A DNA stretch of 64,000 nucleotides, taken from the NCBI RefSeq assembly GCF_012927245.1, contig NZ_JABBGE010000003.1, forward strand, positions 496,001-560,000, given 5' to 3'. This document shows, piece after piece, positions 1 through 9,148 of the stretch. Position numbers and translations under genes: made by a program. Origin of the DNA: Streptomyces sp. R302. GTDB taxonomy: Bacteria; Actinomycetota; Actinomycetes; Streptomycetales; Streptomycetaceae. Below the pieces are notes generated by a model. It saw nothing but the letters and a program-made list of their open reading frames with translations, ran no database searches and was not told the DNA's origin. The stretch's first letter is position 1, and every line of letters begins with the position of its first letter.

Positions 1-1119
1 GGCGGCGCACTGCTGCAGATCACCATCTTCGCGCTCGGCATCATGCCGTACATCACGGCGAGCATCATCCTGCAGCTGCTCACCGTCGTGATCCCGCGAC
101 TGGAAGCCCTCAAGAAGGAGGGCCAGAGCGGCACGGCGAAGATCACGCAGTACACCCGTTACCTGACGATCGCGCTCGCGGTCCTGCAGGGCACGGGCCT
201 CGTGGCCACCGCCAAGAGCGGCGCTCTCTTCAGCGGCTGCAACGTCGCCGACCAGGTCGTCCCGGACCCGTCGATCTTCACCATCGCCACCATGGTCATC
301 ACCATGACCGCGGGCACCGCCATCGTCATGTGGCTCGGTGAGCTCATCACCGACCGCGGCATCGGCAACGGCATGTCGATCCTGATGTTCATCTCGATCG
401 CCGCCGGCTTCCCGGGCGCCCTCTGGGCCATCAAGGAGAGCGGCAAGCTCGCCCAGGGCTGGATCGAGTTCGGCACCGTCATCGCCATCGGCTTCGTGAT
501 GGTGGCCCTGGTGGTCTTCGTCGAGCAGGCCCAGCGCCGTATCCCGGTGCAGTACGCGAAGCGCATGATCGGCCGCAGGTCGTACGGCGGTACGTCCACG
601 TACATCCCGTTGAAGGTGAACCAGGCAGGTGTGATTCCTGTCATCTTCGCGTCCTCGCTGCTCTACATCCCGCTCCTCGTGACCCAGTTCACGGGTGGGG
701 ATTCGAGCTGGTCCCGGTGGATCCAGGCCAACATGGTCGACGGCAAACCGTTCCATGTCGCCGTTTACTTCCTCCTGATCGTGTTCTTCGCCTTCTTCTA
801 CGTGGCGATCTCGTTCAACCCCGAGGAAGTCGCGGACAACATGAAGAAGTATGGTGGCTTCATCCCGGGTATCCGGGCTGGTCGACCTACTGCCGAGTAC
901 CTGAGCTACGTGCTCAACCGGATCACTTGGCCGGGCTCGCTGTACTTGGGTCTGATCGCTCTTGTGCCGACGATGGCGTTGGCGGGCTTCGGCGGTGCCA
1001 ATGCCAACTTCCCCTTCGGTGGGACGAGCATCCTCATCATCGTGGGTGTCGGGCTGGAGACCGTGAAGCAGATCGAGAGCCAGCTCCAGCAGCGCAATTA
1101 CGAAGGGTTCCTCCGCTGA
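1..1119 (+). CDS. secY: Protein translocase subunit SecY (5' end outside window)
   Basis: SecY is the channel subunit of the SecYEG translocon in the cytoplasmic membrane. The frame is open from base 1, so the N-terminus is missing; 372 residues remain of a protein usually near 435. Many hydrophobic segments and the SecY-typical stretch RRIPVQYAKR are visible, and the end (QQRNYEGFLR) is typical of the family. The stop overlaps the adk start by one base (TGATG), which suggests translational coupling. Placement before adk, map and infA is the standard actinobacterial order. Identification is firm; only the start is unknown. Confidence 0.97.
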   Translation, partial: GGALLQITIFALGIMPYITASIILQLLTVVIPRLEALKKEGQSGTAKITQYTRYLTIALAVLQGTGLVATAKSGALFSGCNVADQVVPDPSIFTIATMVITMTAGTAIVMWLGELITDRGIGNGMSILMFISIAAGFPGALWAIKESGKLAQGWIEFGTVIAIGFVMVALVVFVEQAQRRIPVQYAKRMIGRRSYGGTSTYIPLKVNQAGVIPVIFASSLLYIPLLVTQFTGGDSSWSRWIQANMVDGKPFHVAVYFLLIVFFAFFYVAISFNPEEVADNMKKYGGFIPGIRAGRPTAEYLSYVLNRITWPGSLYLGLIALVPTMALAGFGGANANFPFGGTSILIIVGVGLETVKQIESQLQQRNYEGFLR

Positions 1120-1766
1120 TGCGAATCGTCCTCGTCGGACCGCCCGGGGCCGGCAAGGGAACGCAGGCCGCGTTCCTTGCCAAGAACCTGGACATCCCGC
1201 ACATCTCCACCGGCGACCTGTTCCGTGCCAACATCTCGCAGGGCACGGAGCTGGGCCTGGAGGCGAAGGGTTACATGGACCGGGGCGAGCTCGTCCCGGA
1301 CGAGGTGACCATCGGGATGGCCAAGGACCGCATGGAGCAGGCGGACGCCGCGAACGGCTTCCTGCTCGACGGGTTCCCGCGCAACGTGGCCCAGGCCGAG
1401 GCCCTGGATGTCGTCCTGAAGGCCGACGACATGCAGCTGGACGCGGTTCTGGACCTCGAGGTCCCCGAGGACGAGGTCGTGAAGCGGATCGCGGGTCGCC
1501 GCATCTGCCGCAACGACTCCTCGCACGTCTTCCACGTCGAGTACAACGCCCCCAAGACCGCGGGCGTCTGCGACACCTGTGGCGGCGAGCTCTACCAGCG
1601 CGCGGACGACTCCGAGGAGACCGTCCGCACCCGCCTGGAGGTCTACCACACGCAGACCGAGCCGATCATCGACTACTACCGGGCGCAGAACCTGGTCGTG
1701 ACGATCTCGGCGCTCGGCAAGGTGGACGAGGTCACCGCGCGTGCGATGGACGCGCTGAAGAAGTAA
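1119..1766 (+). CDS. adk: Adenylate kinase
   Basis: Adenylate kinase converts ATP plus AMP to two ADP in the cytoplasm. The 215-residue product has the P-loop GPPGAGKGT near residues 7-15, the AMP-site motif DGFPR, and a long LID with cysteines (IC, then CDTC) that suggests a zinc-type lid. Its ATG overlaps the secY stop by one base. Length and neighbours match bacterial Adk. Confidence 0.97.
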   Translation: MRIVLVGPPGAGKGTQAAFLAKNLDIPHISTGDLFRANISQGTELGLEAKGYMDRGELVPDEVTIGMAKDRMEQADAANGFLLDGFPRNVAQAEALDVVLKADDMQLDAVLDLEVPEDEVVKRIAGRRICRNDSSHVFHVEYNAPKTAGVCDTCGGELYQRADDSEETVRTRLEVYHTQTEPIIDYYRAQNLVVTISALGKVDEVTARAMDALKK

Positions 1767-1863
1767 CCCCACGCTCACGCGGTACGGCCGCGGTGCCCCT
1801 CACGGGCGCCGCGGCCGTATCGTTGTTCTGTCCCCGTACTCCCCTGGAAAGGCCCCCGTCACG

Positions 1864-2715
1864 ATGGTGCAGATCAAGACCCCGGAGCAGATCGCGAAGA
1901 TGCGCGAGGCGGGGCTGGTCGTCGCCGCCATCCACGCGGCGACGCGCGAGGCGGCCGTGCCGGGCGCCACGACGAAGGACCTGGACGAGGTCGCGCGCAA
2001 GGTGATCGCCGACCACGGGGCGAAGTCGAACTTCCTCGGGTACGGCGGCTTCCCCGCGACCATCTGCACCTCGGTCAACGAGGTCGTGGTCCACGGCATC
2101 CCCGACGAGAAGACCGTCCTCAAGGACGGCGACATCATCTCGATCGACGCCGGCGCGATCGTCGACGGCTGGCACGGCGACGCGGCGTACACCGCCTTCG
2201 TCGGCACCGGTCACGCCCCCGAGCTGGTCGAGCTCTCCCGGGTGACCGAGGAGTCGATGTGGGCCGGCATCGCCGCGATGCGGGTGGGCGCGCGCCTGGT
2301 CGACATCTCGAAGGCGATCGAGTCGTACATCAAGCGCCAGCCGCGGCCGGCCGTGGGCGACCACAGCCTGGGGAAGTACGGCATCGTCGAGGACTACGGC
2401 GGCCACGGCATCGGCACCGAGATGCACATGGACCCGCACCTGCTGAACTACGTCTCCCGCAAGCGCGGCAAGGGCCCGAAGCTGGTCCCCGGCTTCTGCC
2501 TGGCCATCGAGCCGATGGTCTCCCTCGGCACGCCACACACCGAGGTCCTCGCGGACGACTGGACGGTCGTCTCCACCGACGGCACCTGGTCCTCCCACTG
2601 GGAGCACAGCGTCGCCCTCACCGAGGAGGGCCCCCTGGTCCTCACCGCGGTCGACGGCGGCAAGGCGAAGCTGGCGGAACTGGGCGTGACGGCGGCGCCG
2701 GACCCGCTGGCGTAG
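1864..2715 (+). CDS. map: Methionine aminopeptidase, type I
   Basis: The enzyme removes the initiator methionine from new proteins using a two-metal centre. The 283-residue product shows the pita-bread fold signatures: VVHGIP, the metal-binding SIDAG and DAAYT region, GHGIG, and the late metal ligand in IEPM. The ATG follows a short spacer after adk, consistent with the same transcript. The last 25 bases of the gene, including the stop, are repeated 155 bp downstream (see the repeat at 2691-3000). The gene itself is intact. Confidence 0.96.
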   Translation: MVQIKTPEQIAKMREAGLVVAAIHAATREAAVPGATTKDLDEVARKVIADHGAKSNFLGYGGFPATICTSVNEVVVHGIPDEKTVLKDGDIISIDAGAIVDGWHGDAAYTAFVGTGHAPELVELSRVTEESMWAGIAAMRVGARLVDISKAIESYIKRQPRPAVGDHSLGKYGIVEDYGGHGIGTEMHMDPHLLNYVSRKRGKGPKLVPGFCLAIEPMVSLGTPHTEVLADDWTVVSTDGTWSSHWEHSVALTEEGPLVLTAVDGGKAKLAELGVTAAPDPLA

Positions 2716-3000
2716 CAGTCGTCGCCGGGCGGGTCCCGTCTCGCCGGGCGGGTCCCGTCTCGGCGGTCGGAGGCCGCCGCAGCGTCGCGAAGCTTGTGAG
2801 GCGCCCCGGCGCCGAGCCCGCGAGCGGTGCGGGAGGGGTTGGGTCGGCGGCGCCGGACCCGCTGGCGTAGCGGTCGTCGCCGGGCGGGTCCCGTCTCGCC
2901 GGGCGGGTCCCGTCTCGGCGGTCGGAGGCCGTCGCGGCGTCGCGAGGCTTGTGAGGCGCCCTGGCGCCGAGCCGGCGAGCGGTGCGTGAGGCAGGGCTGC
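2691..3000. repeat. 155-bp tandem duplication that includes the map stop codon
   Basis: Two copies, 2691-2845 and 2846-3000, differ at about six positions over the first ~137 bases and diverge at the tail. Each begins with the last 25 bases of map (encoding APDPLA and the stop). Each also holds an internal direct repeat of about 20 bases with core CGGGCGGGTCCCGTCTC, and an imperfect GGCGCCCCGGCGCC palindrome followed by GAGCC. A further fragment resembling the start of the unit (CCCGCTGGCGCAG) follows at about 3000-3013. I see no gene in it. Confidence 0.9.
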
Positions 3001-3163
3001 CCCGCTGGCGCAGGTCCGCTTATCGATCTTCAGTGCTGGGCAAACTCCCCGGATTCGTCTTTTCCAGGGGCCTGACGTAGACTGATGCGTCGGCTCTCGT
3101 GTACCCGTGTGTCCGCACCGGGGAGTGAGAGTCGATCAAGGTAGCCGATTCGAAGGGCGAAGC
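3001..3163 (+). promoter_or_regulatory. Leader of infA with a probable promoter
   Basis: This is the unique part of the 448-base gap between map and infA. A good -10 hexamer TAGACT lies at 3078-3083. The matching -35 position is weak (TTCGTC region). This spot is plausible for an infA-operon promoter lying outside the duplicated segment. A purine-rich stretch precedes the GTG start. No coding capacity was seen. Confidence 0.4.
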
Positions 3164-3385
3164 GTGGCCAAGAAGCAAGGTGCCATCGAAATCGAGGGCA
3201 CCGTGATCGAGTCCCTGCCGAACGCCATGTTCAAGGTGGAGCTCCAGAACGGTCACAAGGTCCTCGCGCACATCTCCGGCAAGATGCGGATGCACTACAT
3301 CCGAATCCTCCCGGACGACCGGGTCGTCGTGGAGCTGTCTCCGTACGACCTGACGCGTGGCCGGATCGTCTACCGGTACAAGTAG
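3164..3385 (+). CDS. infA: Translation initiation factor IF-1
   Basis: IF-1 binds the 30S A site during initiation. The product is 73 residues, the usual length, beginning [11 protein letters not shown] after a GTG start and ending in the OB-fold end RGRIVYRYK. An upstream in-frame ATG at 3107 would add 19 residues with no family support, so GTG 3164 is chosen. rpmJ and rpsM follow. Confidence 0.97.
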   Translation: MAKKQGAIEIEGTVIESLPNAMFKVELQNGHKVLAHISGKMRMHYIRILPDDRVVVELSPYDLTRGRIVYRYK

Positions 3386-3448
3386 ATCTTGCCCGCACCC
3401 CGCCTCCGCGCGCGGGTGGTGGCACTGACCCGGAGAACCTCACATCCC

Positions 3449-3562
3449 ATGAAGGTCAAGCCGAGCGTCAAGAAGATCTGCGACAAGTGCAAGGTGATCC
3501 GCCGTCACGGCCGGGTCATGGTCATCTGCGACAACCTGCGCCACAAGCAGCGCCAGGGCTGA
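3449..3562 (+). CDS. rpmJ: 50S ribosomal protein L36
   Basis: This 37-residue ribosomal protein begins [16 protein letters not shown]. It carries the zinc-ribbon cysteines C11 and C14 (CDKC), a third Cys in MVICDN and the final histidine of the C4/C3H type. Length and order (infA-rpmJ-rpsM) are standard. Confidence 0.96.
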   Translation: MKVKPSVKKICDKCKVIRRHGRVMVICDNLRHKQRQG

Positions 3563-3752
3563 CGCACGCCGACCGACCTGCAACTTCGCAGTTCTTCGCG
3601 CGACGCATAGCGATACGTACATACGCAGAGCCCGTCCGACCGCCCCGCGCGGTTGACGGCACCTCCGGCGGGGGCCGGGGACCCGACCTGTACCTCATAC
3701 GGCAGCCGGGAACGGTTCTGCAGCAGACCCCCGAGCACACAGGAGCCATTGA

Positions 3753-4133
3753 ATGGCACGCGTTTCCGGTGTTGACATCCCGCGCGAAAAGCGTGTGGTG
3801 GTCGCACTCACCTACGTCTTCGGCATCGGGCGTACCCGGTCCGAGGAGATCCTCGCCGCGACCGGCGTGAACCCGTCCACCCGTGTCCGCGACCTTGCCG
3901 AGGAAGACCTCGTCAAGATCCGCGAGTACGTGGACGCCAACCTCCAGACCGAGGGTGACCTCCGCCGCGAGATCGCCGCCGACATCCGCCGCAAGGTCGA
4001 GATCGGCTGCTACCAGGGCCTCCGCCACCGTCGTGGCCTGCCCGTCCGCGGTCAGCGCACCAGCACGAACGCTCGTACCCGCAAGGGCCCGCGTCGCGCC
4101 ATCGCCGGCAAGAAGAAGCCGGGCAAGAAGTAG
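3753..4133 (+). CDS. rpsM: 30S ribosomal protein S13
   Basis: S13 sits in the head of the 30S subunit and contacts tRNA and 16S rRNA. The 126-residue product begins [14 protein letters not shown], has the helix-hairpin-helix-like YVFGIGRT and the motif [15 protein letters not shown], and ends in a lysine-rich tail. An AGGAG ribosome site precedes the ATG. The 190-base gap before it is otherwise featureless. Confidence 0.97.
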   Translation: MARVSGVDIPREKRVVVALTYVFGIGRTRSEEILAATGVNPSTRVRDLAEEDLVKIREYVDANLQTEGDLRREIAADIRRKVEIGCYQGLRHRRGLPVRGQRTSTNARTRKGPRRAIAGKKKPGKK

Positions 4134-4199
4134 TCCTCAGCGGACGCTTGACCACACGGTCTTCGCTGTAGGACCGACCACCTCCCGTAGGAGATATAG

Positions 4200-4604
4200 A
4201 TGCCCCCCAAGGGTCGTCAGGGCGCTGCCAAGAAGGTGCGCCGCAAGGAAAAGAAGAACGTCGCTCACGGCCACGCGCACATCAAGAGCACGTTCAACAA
4301 CACGATCGTCTCGATCACGGACCCCTCGGGCAACGTGATCTCCTGGGCCTCCGCCGGCCACGTCGGCTTCAAGGGCTCGCGCAAGTCCACCCCCTTCGCC
4401 GCGCAGATGGCCGCCGAGTCGGCCGCCCGCCGCGCGCAGGAGCACGGCATGCGCAAGGTCGACGTCTTCGTCAAGGGTCCCGGCTCCGGCCGTGAGACCG
4501 CGATCCGCTCCCTCCAGGCCACCGGCCTCGAGGTCGGCTCGATCCAGGACGTCACCCCCACGCCGCACAACGGCTGCCGTCCCCCCAAGCGCCGCCGCGT
4601 CTGA
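4200..4604 (+). CDS. rpsK: 30S ribosomal protein S11
   Basis: S11 is a platform protein of the 30S subunit. The 134-residue product has a basic N-terminus, the conserved [13 protein letters not shown] segment and the C-terminal motif [23 protein letters not shown] ribosome site precedes the ATG. It lies between rpsM and rpoA as in most bacteria. Confidence 0.97.
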   Translation: MPPKGRQGAAKKVRRKEKKNVAHGHAHIKSTFNNTIVSITDPSGNVISWASAGHVGFKGSRKSTPFAAQMAAESAARRAQEHGMRKVDVFVKGPGSGRETAIRSLQATGLEVGSIQDVTPTPHNGCRPPKRRRV

Positions 4605-4630
4605 CGCACGGCCTGCTTGAGCAGGACTTT

Positions 4631-4666
4631 CGGGCGGTGCGTCCCCTTCCGGGGGCGTACCGCCCG
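4631..4666 (+). terminator. 16-bp hairpin between rpsK and rpoA
   Basis: A nearly perfect stem (CGGGCGGT... with ...ACCGCCCG) closes on a four-base TTCC loop. No T-run follows, so it may be a partial terminator, an RNA-processing site or a stabiliser. It suggests that rpoA dosage can be uncoupled from the upstream ribosomal genes. Confidence 0.5.
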
Positions 4667-4742
4667 TACCCTTGCAGTACGCAGTACCGCAAGACCCCCG
4701 TCGGGCGTCAAATAGTGGGCGTCCACGACTGAAGGAACACAC

Positions 4743-5765
4743 ATGCTTATCGCTCAGCGTCCGTCGCTGACCGAAGAGGTCGTCGACGAGTTCCGCTCCC
4801 GGTTCGTGATCGAGCCGCTGGAGCCAGGCTTCGGCTACACCCTCGGCAACTCGCTCCGCCGCACCCTCCTCTCCTCGATCCCGGGCGCCGCTGTCACCAG
4901 CATCCGGATCGACGGTGTCCTGCACGAGTTCACCACCGTGCCGGGCGTCAAGGAGGATGTCACCGACCTCATCCTCAACATCAAGCAGCTGGTCGTCTCC
5001 TCGGAGCACGACGAGCCGGTCGTGATGTACCTGCGCAAGCAGGGCCCGGGTCTGGTCACCGCCGCCGACATCGCGCCCCCGGCCGGTGTCGAGGTGCACA
5101 ACCCCGACCTCGTCCTGGCGACCCTGAACGCCAAGGGCAAGCTGGAGATGGAGCTGACCGTCGAGCGCGGTCGCGGCTACGTCTCCGCCGTCCAGAACAA
5201 GCAGGTGGGCCAGGAGATCGGCCGTATCCCGGTCGACTCCATCTACTCGCCGGTTCTCAAGGTCACCTACAAGGTCGAGGCGACCCGAGTCGAGCAGCGC
5301 ACCGACTTCGACAAGCTCATCGTCGACGTCGAGACCAAGCAGGCCATGCGCCCGCGCGACGCCATGGCGTCCGCCGGCAAGACCCTGGTCGAGCTGTTCG
5401 GTCTCGCCCGCGAGCTGAACATCGACGCCGAGGGCATCGACATGGGCCCGTCCCCGACGGACGCCGCCCTCGCCGCCGACCTCGCGCTGCCGATCGAGGA
5501 GCTGGAGCTCACGGTCCGCTCCTACAACTGCCTCAAGCGTGAGGGCATCCACTCCGTGGGTGAGCTCGTGGCGCGCTCCGAGGCCGACCTGCTCGACATC
5601 CGCAACTTCGGTGCGAAGTCGATCGACGAGGTCAAGGCGAAGCTGGCCGGTATGGGCCTCGCGCTGAAGGACTCGCCGCCCGGATTCGACCCGACCGCCG
5701 CCGCGGACGCCTTCGGCGCGGACGACGACGCGGACGCCGGGTTCGTCGAGACCGAGCAGTACTGA
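4743..5765 (+). CDS. rpoA: RNA polymerase alpha subunit
   Basis: Alpha nucleates RNA polymerase assembly and contacts activators and UP elements. The 340-residue product has the N-terminal dimer domain ([16 protein letters not shown], near residue 40) and the C-terminal helix-hairpin-helix domain ([19 protein letters not shown]). It ends in an acidic tail. The ATG follows a GAAGGA ribosome site. rplQ lies downstream. Confidence 0.98.
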   Translation: MLIAQRPSLTEEVVDEFRSRFVIEPLEPGFGYTLGNSLRRTLLSSIPGAAVTSIRIDGVLHEFTTVPGVKEDVTDLILNIKQLVVSSEHDEPVVMYLRKQGPGLVTAADIAPPAGVEVHNPDLVLATLNAKGKLEMELTVERGRGYVSAVQNKQVGQEIGRIPVDSIYSPVLKVTYKVEATRVEQRTDFDKLIVDVETKQAMRPRDAMASAGKTLVELFGLARELNIDAEGIDMGPSPTDAALAADLALPIEELELTVRSYNCLKREGIHSVGELVARSEADLLDIRNFGAKSIDEVKAKLAGMGLALKDSPPGFDPTAAADAFGADDDADAGFVETEQY

Positions 5766-5796
5766 CGGTCGCAGTTTTGCTGCGGGTCCGCTTCGG

Positions 5797-5836
5797 CTGA
5801 TCGCGCAGTTCCCCGCGCCCCTTGCGGGGCGGGGTC
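5797..5836. repeat. Abundant-type Streptomyces intergenic hairpin repeat
   Basis: The sequence GATCGCGCAGTTCCCCGCGC followed by CCCTTGCGGGGCGGGG forms a CCCCGC/GCGGGG hairpin. I recall near-identical elements in many Streptomyces intergenic regions, but this was not searched here. It lies between rpoA and rplQ and may modulate expression or act as a weak terminator. Confidence 0.5.
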
Positions 5837-5912
5837 TCCGACAGGTAACCGCCTGCTCGGATACTGACACCGGTACCTCATACGGCCGGTGCAGATCACA
5901 AGGAGAAACACC

Positions 5913-6383
5913 ATGCCGCGTCCCGCGAAGGGTGCCCGCCTCGGCGGTTCCGCCGCTCACGAGAAGCTGCTCCTCGCCAACCTGGCGAAGTCGCTGTTCG
6001 AGCACGGCCGCATCACGACGACCGAGGCCAAGGCCCGCCGTCTGCGTCCCGTCGCCGAGCGCCTGATCACCAAGGCGAAGAAGGGCGACATCCACAACCG
6101 TCGCCTGGTGCTGCAGACGATCACCGACAAGGGCATCGTCCACACCCTCTTCACCGAGATCGCCCCGCGCTACTCGGAGCGTCCGGGTGGTTACACCCGT
6201 ATCACCAAGATCGGCAACCGTCGTGGCGACAACGCCCCGATGGCCGTGATCGAGCTGGTCGAGGGCGAGATCGCCAAGAAGGCGACCGTCGCCGAGGCCG
6301 AGGCCGCCACCAAGCGCGCCGTCAAGGAGGCCGACGAGGCCGCCGCCGTCGAGGCGACCGAGGATGTGGCGAAGGACGCGTAA
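5913..6383 (+). CDS. rplQ: 50S ribosomal protein L17
   Basis: The protein begins [20 protein letters not shown] after an AAGGAG ribosome site; an in-frame ATG 24 bases upstream is not supported. At 156 residues it has the L17 core and the actinobacterial alanine/glutamate-rich C-terminal extension, which lies in roughly the last 45 residues. It ends the alpha operon. Confidence 0.96.
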   Translation: MPRPAKGARLGGSAAHEKLLLANLAKSLFEHGRITTTEAKARRLRPVAERLITKAKKGDIHNRRLVLQTITDKGIVHTLFTEIAPRYSERPGGYTRITKIGNRRGDNAPMAVIELVEGEIAKKATVAEAEAATKRAVKEADEAAAVEATEDVAKDA

Positions 6384-6407
6384 GCGTTCCCGCGACGTTT
6401 CTCGCGG

Positions 6408-6439
6408 ACGGGCCCGTACCCCCTGGGGTGCGGGCCCGT
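6408..6439 (+). terminator. Hairpin between rplQ and truA
   Basis: The stem ACGGGCCCGTACC pairs with GGTGCGGGCCCGT, about 14 bp with one G-U pair, around a four-base loop. Only a short T pair follows. It probably gives partial termination ahead of truA. Confidence 0.6.
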
Positions 6440-6465
6440 TCCCGTGTGTCTGAGAGGATTTTCTG

Positions 6466-7323
6466 GTGAGTGATGACGTGCAGCCCGGGTTCGTACGGGT
6501 GCGGCTCGACCTTTCGTACGACGGCCGGGACTTCTCCGGGTGGGCCAAGCAGGCCCGCGGGCAGCGGACCGTGCAGGGCGAGATCGAGGACGCGCTGAAG
6601 ACCGTGACGCGGTCCCCGGAGACGTACGAGCTGACCGTCGCCGGCCGGACCGACGCCGGGGTGCACGCGCGCGGGCAGGTCGCGCACGTGGACCTGCCGG
6701 AGGGGCTGTGGCAGGAGCACCGCGAGAAGCTGCTGCGGCGGCTCGCGGGGCGGCTTCCGCACGACGTGCGGGTGTGGAGCGTCGCCGAGGCCCCCGCGGG
6801 CTTCAACGCCCGTTTCTCGGCGATCTGGCGGCGGTACGCCTACCGGGTCACCGACCACCCCGGCGGCGTCGACCCGCTGCTGCGCGGGCACGTCCTGTGG
6901 CACGACTGGACGCTCGACATGGACGCCATGAACGAGGCCGCGGCCGCGCTCATCGGCGAGCACGACTTCGCCGCGTACTGCAAGAAGCGCGAGGGCGCGA
7001 CCACCATCCGCACCCTCCAGGAGCTGCGCTGGGAGCGGCGGCCCGACGGCATCATGGAGGCCACGGTCAAGGCCGACGCCTTCTGCCACAACATGGTCCG
7101 CTCGCTGGTCGGCGCGCTCCTCTTCGTCGGCGACGGGCACCGGCCGGTGGAGTGGCCGGGGAAGGTGCTGGCCGCCGGCGTGCGGGACTCCGCCGTCCAC
7201 GTCGTACGCCCGCACGGCCTCACCCTCGAAGAGGTCGGCTACCCGGCCGACGACCAGCTGGCCGCGCGCAGCCGCGAGGCCCGCAACAAGCGGACCCTGC
7301 CGGGCGTCGCCGGCTGCTGCTGA
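6466..7323 (+). CDS. truA: tRNA pseudouridine(38-40) synthase
   Basis: TruA isomerises uridines 38-40 in the tRNA anticodon arm. The 285-residue product shows the catalytic-aspartate motif [10 protein letters not shown] near residue 60 and the [10 protein letters not shown] motif of the family. It starts at GTG 6466. It follows the alpha operon, as in many actinobacteria. Confidence 0.95.
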   Translation: MSDDVQPGFVRVRLDLSYDGRDFSGWAKQARGQRTVQGEIEDALKTVTRSPETYELTVAGRTDAGVHARGQVAHVDLPEGLWQEHREKLLRRLAGRLPHDVRVWSVAEAPAGFNARFSAIWRRYAYRVTDHPGGVDPLLRGHVLWHDWTLDMDAMNEAAAALIGEHDFAAYCKKREGATTIRTLQELRWERRPDGIMEATVKADAFCHNMVRSLVGALLFVGDGHRPVEWPGKVLAAGVRDSAVHVVRPHGLTLEEVGYPADDQLAARSREARNKRTLPGVAGCC

Positions 7324-7356
7324 GCTGGAGCGGGCTCCTGCCGCGGGTGCGGGTGG

Positions 7357-8328
7357 TCACCTGCCGAGCGCTGCGTGCGCGTTGCGCAGCCAGACCTTGA
7401 GGTTGCTCTTCATCGTGGTGAGTTCCTCGGCGCGGTTCTCGATGATCTGCTTCTCGTAAGCCGACCGCACCGTGAGCATGACGCCGAGGTAGTTCGCCTT
7501 CCGGCGGCACTCGGTGTCGGCCTTCGCGGTGGCGATCTCCTCGCCGGTGGCTCGCGAACTCCGCGCCCAGCGCTCGTCACCGGAGGCGTCTCCCGGCGTC
7601 TTGTAGTCGAATCCGCTTTCCTTCATGCAGCCGGACCACTTCTTCTGCATGTCCTGCGTCCGGCTGTCCTGCAGGGTGTAGGCGGCGGCGTCGTACTGGA
7701 TCAGGCCGAGCAGGGACTCCACCGCGCTCAGCGGAGTGATCGACTGCCCGTCGATCACTTCCAGGGGCGGGCCGTTGTCGGACTTCACCGTGCGCGGCGG
7801 TTCGGCGCCTTCGGTCAGGGCCCTGTTCACGTGGTTGGTGCAGCCGCCTTCCGGGACCTTCTTCCCGGCAAACGAGGTCGTTTCTCCATTGAGGAGGGAG
7901 AGCTGTACCTTGTCCGCGCGCATGTCCCATTGGGCGCCCTGGCTGTTCTCGATATCAGTCGTACTCTTGTCCGGCTTCTTGTATCCGAGAGCGGCGGCTT
8001 CGTCCTTGGTCGGGAACTCCATCTCGGAGTAGTCCTGGGTGGACGAGACCGCTCGGGGGATGGGCTGCGGGTTCTTTGTGTAGCCAAGGTCTTTCAGGCA
8101 CTTATTGACGAGGATTGCCTCTGCCTGCTGCAGCGCCAGGTACTCGGATTCCTTGGGCCAGTAATCGTCCATGGGTGACGTCACGGCACTGGCTTTGAAC
8201 TCGTGAATTGCCGGTATGGCGGCGATTTTCGGCTCTGTGGGCTTCGGTGGCCCTTGCGGGTCCTGGAAGCTTGTGCAGCCGGTCAGTGCCAGTGCCGTCA
8301 ATCCTGCAAGAGCGAGTTTTCTGCGCAC
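7357..8328 (-). CDS. Putative lipoprotein of unknown function
   Basis: The 323-residue product begins with a lipoprotein signal peptide and lipobox LTGC (Cys18), so it should be anchored outside the membrane. The rest is soluble, with a proline-rich stretch after the Cys and four further cysteines that could form disulfides. I do not recognise the family. Codon use has lower GC3 than the ribosomal genes, which is consistent with an accessory gene. It is convergent with truA and lies just downstream of the I36-like gene on the same strand. Confidence 0.7.
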   Translation of the reverse strand: MRRKLALAGLTALALTGCTSFQDPQGPPKPTEPKIAAIPAIHEFKASAVTSPMDDYWPKESEYLALQQAEAILVNKCLKDLGYTKNPQPIPRAVSSTQDYSEMEFPTKDEAAALGYKKPDKSTTDIENSQGAQWDMRADKVQLSLLNGETTSFAGKKVPEGGCTNHVNRALTEGAEPPRTVKSDNGPPLEVIDGQSITPLSAVESLLGLIQYDAAAYTLQDSRTQDMQKKWSGCMKESGFDYKTPGDASGDERWARSSRATGEEIATAKADTECRRKANYLGVMLTVRSAYEKQIIENRAEELTTMKSNLKVWLRNAHAALGR

Positions 8329-8398
8329 GCTATTAGCCTTCCCTGCTTACGCGGAAGGGGTGGGCGGCCCGGGCCGCCCACCCCTGTACCTGAAGTTC

Positions 8399-8854
8399 TC
8401 AGCAGCCGTACTTGGAGTACGAGGAGGCGATGTTGTCGTAGTTCACGACCTGCTGGACCTGGGGGCCGTAGCGGTAGACGAGCGTGCCCAGCTGGGTGCC
8501 CTTGGGGATGTTGAGCGGGATGCCCTTGAAGTCGACGTGCGGGAAGAGCGAGTAGCCGCGGCAGGAGGTGCCGCCGCCGCCCCGGGCGGAGCTGATGTCG
8601 TCGCCGATGTAGCCGTGGTCACCCTGGTACCAGTACTTCCCGTGGAAGTTCTTGTCGTTGGGGGTGCCCAGGTCGTAGTAGCCCTTGGACGTGTTGAAGT
8701 GGGTGGCGTCGTAGACGCACAGGTCGGTCGAGCTGCAGGAGCCGTTGCCCGTCGAGGCGCTGGCCGCCGGAGCGGCCATGAGGCCGACACCCAGCGCCAG
8801 GGCGCCGGCGGCTGCGACGGTGCCGATCTTTCCTGCGATGTTCTGAGCGAACAT
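8399..8854 (-). CDS. Secreted peptidase-inhibitor family I36-like protein
   Basis: The 151-residue product has a signal peptide of about 36 residues ending PAASAS. The mature domain of about 115 residues contains CVYDATHF, GYYDLG, and a late NYDNIASSYSKYGC. This beta/gamma-crystallin-like pattern is typical of Streptomyces I36 (SMI-type) proteins. The ATG at 8854 is preceded by AGAGG; upstream in-frame extension is not supported. The target protease is unknown. Confidence 0.75.
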   Translation of the reverse strand: MFAQNIAGKIGTVAAAGALALGVGLMAAPAASASTGNGSCSSTDLCVYDATHFNTSKGYYDLGTPNDKNFHGKYWYQGDHGYIGDDISSARGGGGTSCRGYSLFPHVDFKGIPLNIPKGTQLGTLVYRYGPQVQQVVNYDNIASSYSKYGC

Positions 8855-9048
8855 TGATTCCTCTTTCTCTTCCTCGTGGTCAGTGAGGTGGCGGAGAGAA
8901 AAAGGGGGTGTGATTCTTTGTCCTGAATGCCCGGCCGGTGCATCCCGGGACGTCCCCCTGTCGCATTGCATCCGAATGGCTGCGATGCGCCCCCCGTGCA
9001 GTCGATGCGTGATCAACCTATCAACGCAGCGTGCCGATCCGTCATCTT

Positions 9049-9068
9049 ATTTGAGCTAGATTTGAGCT
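9049..9068 (+). promoter_or_regulatory. Pair of 9-bp direct repeats with 11-bp period
   Basis: ATTTGAGCT occurs at 9049-9057 and again at 9060-9068, one helical turn apart, about 80 bases upstream of the membrane-fusion gene. Repeats spaced 11 bp are the classic layout of SARP activator sites, but other regulators could use it. The surrounding gap (8855-9148) holds divergent promoters for 8399-8854 and 9149-10672 and no gene that I can support. Confidence 0.45.
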
Positions 9069-9148
9069 TCCTCTCCCCGGAGTGTGCGATTGCCTCGCTG
9101 TGATATGAGTGAAGGGATTGACCATCATGCCGGGGGAAGGGGGAGACC

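Noticed and set aside
4137..6806. An 889-codon minus-strand frame across rpsK-rpoA-rplQ-truA
   Set aside because: It is antisense to four universally conserved genes and has no recognisable domain.
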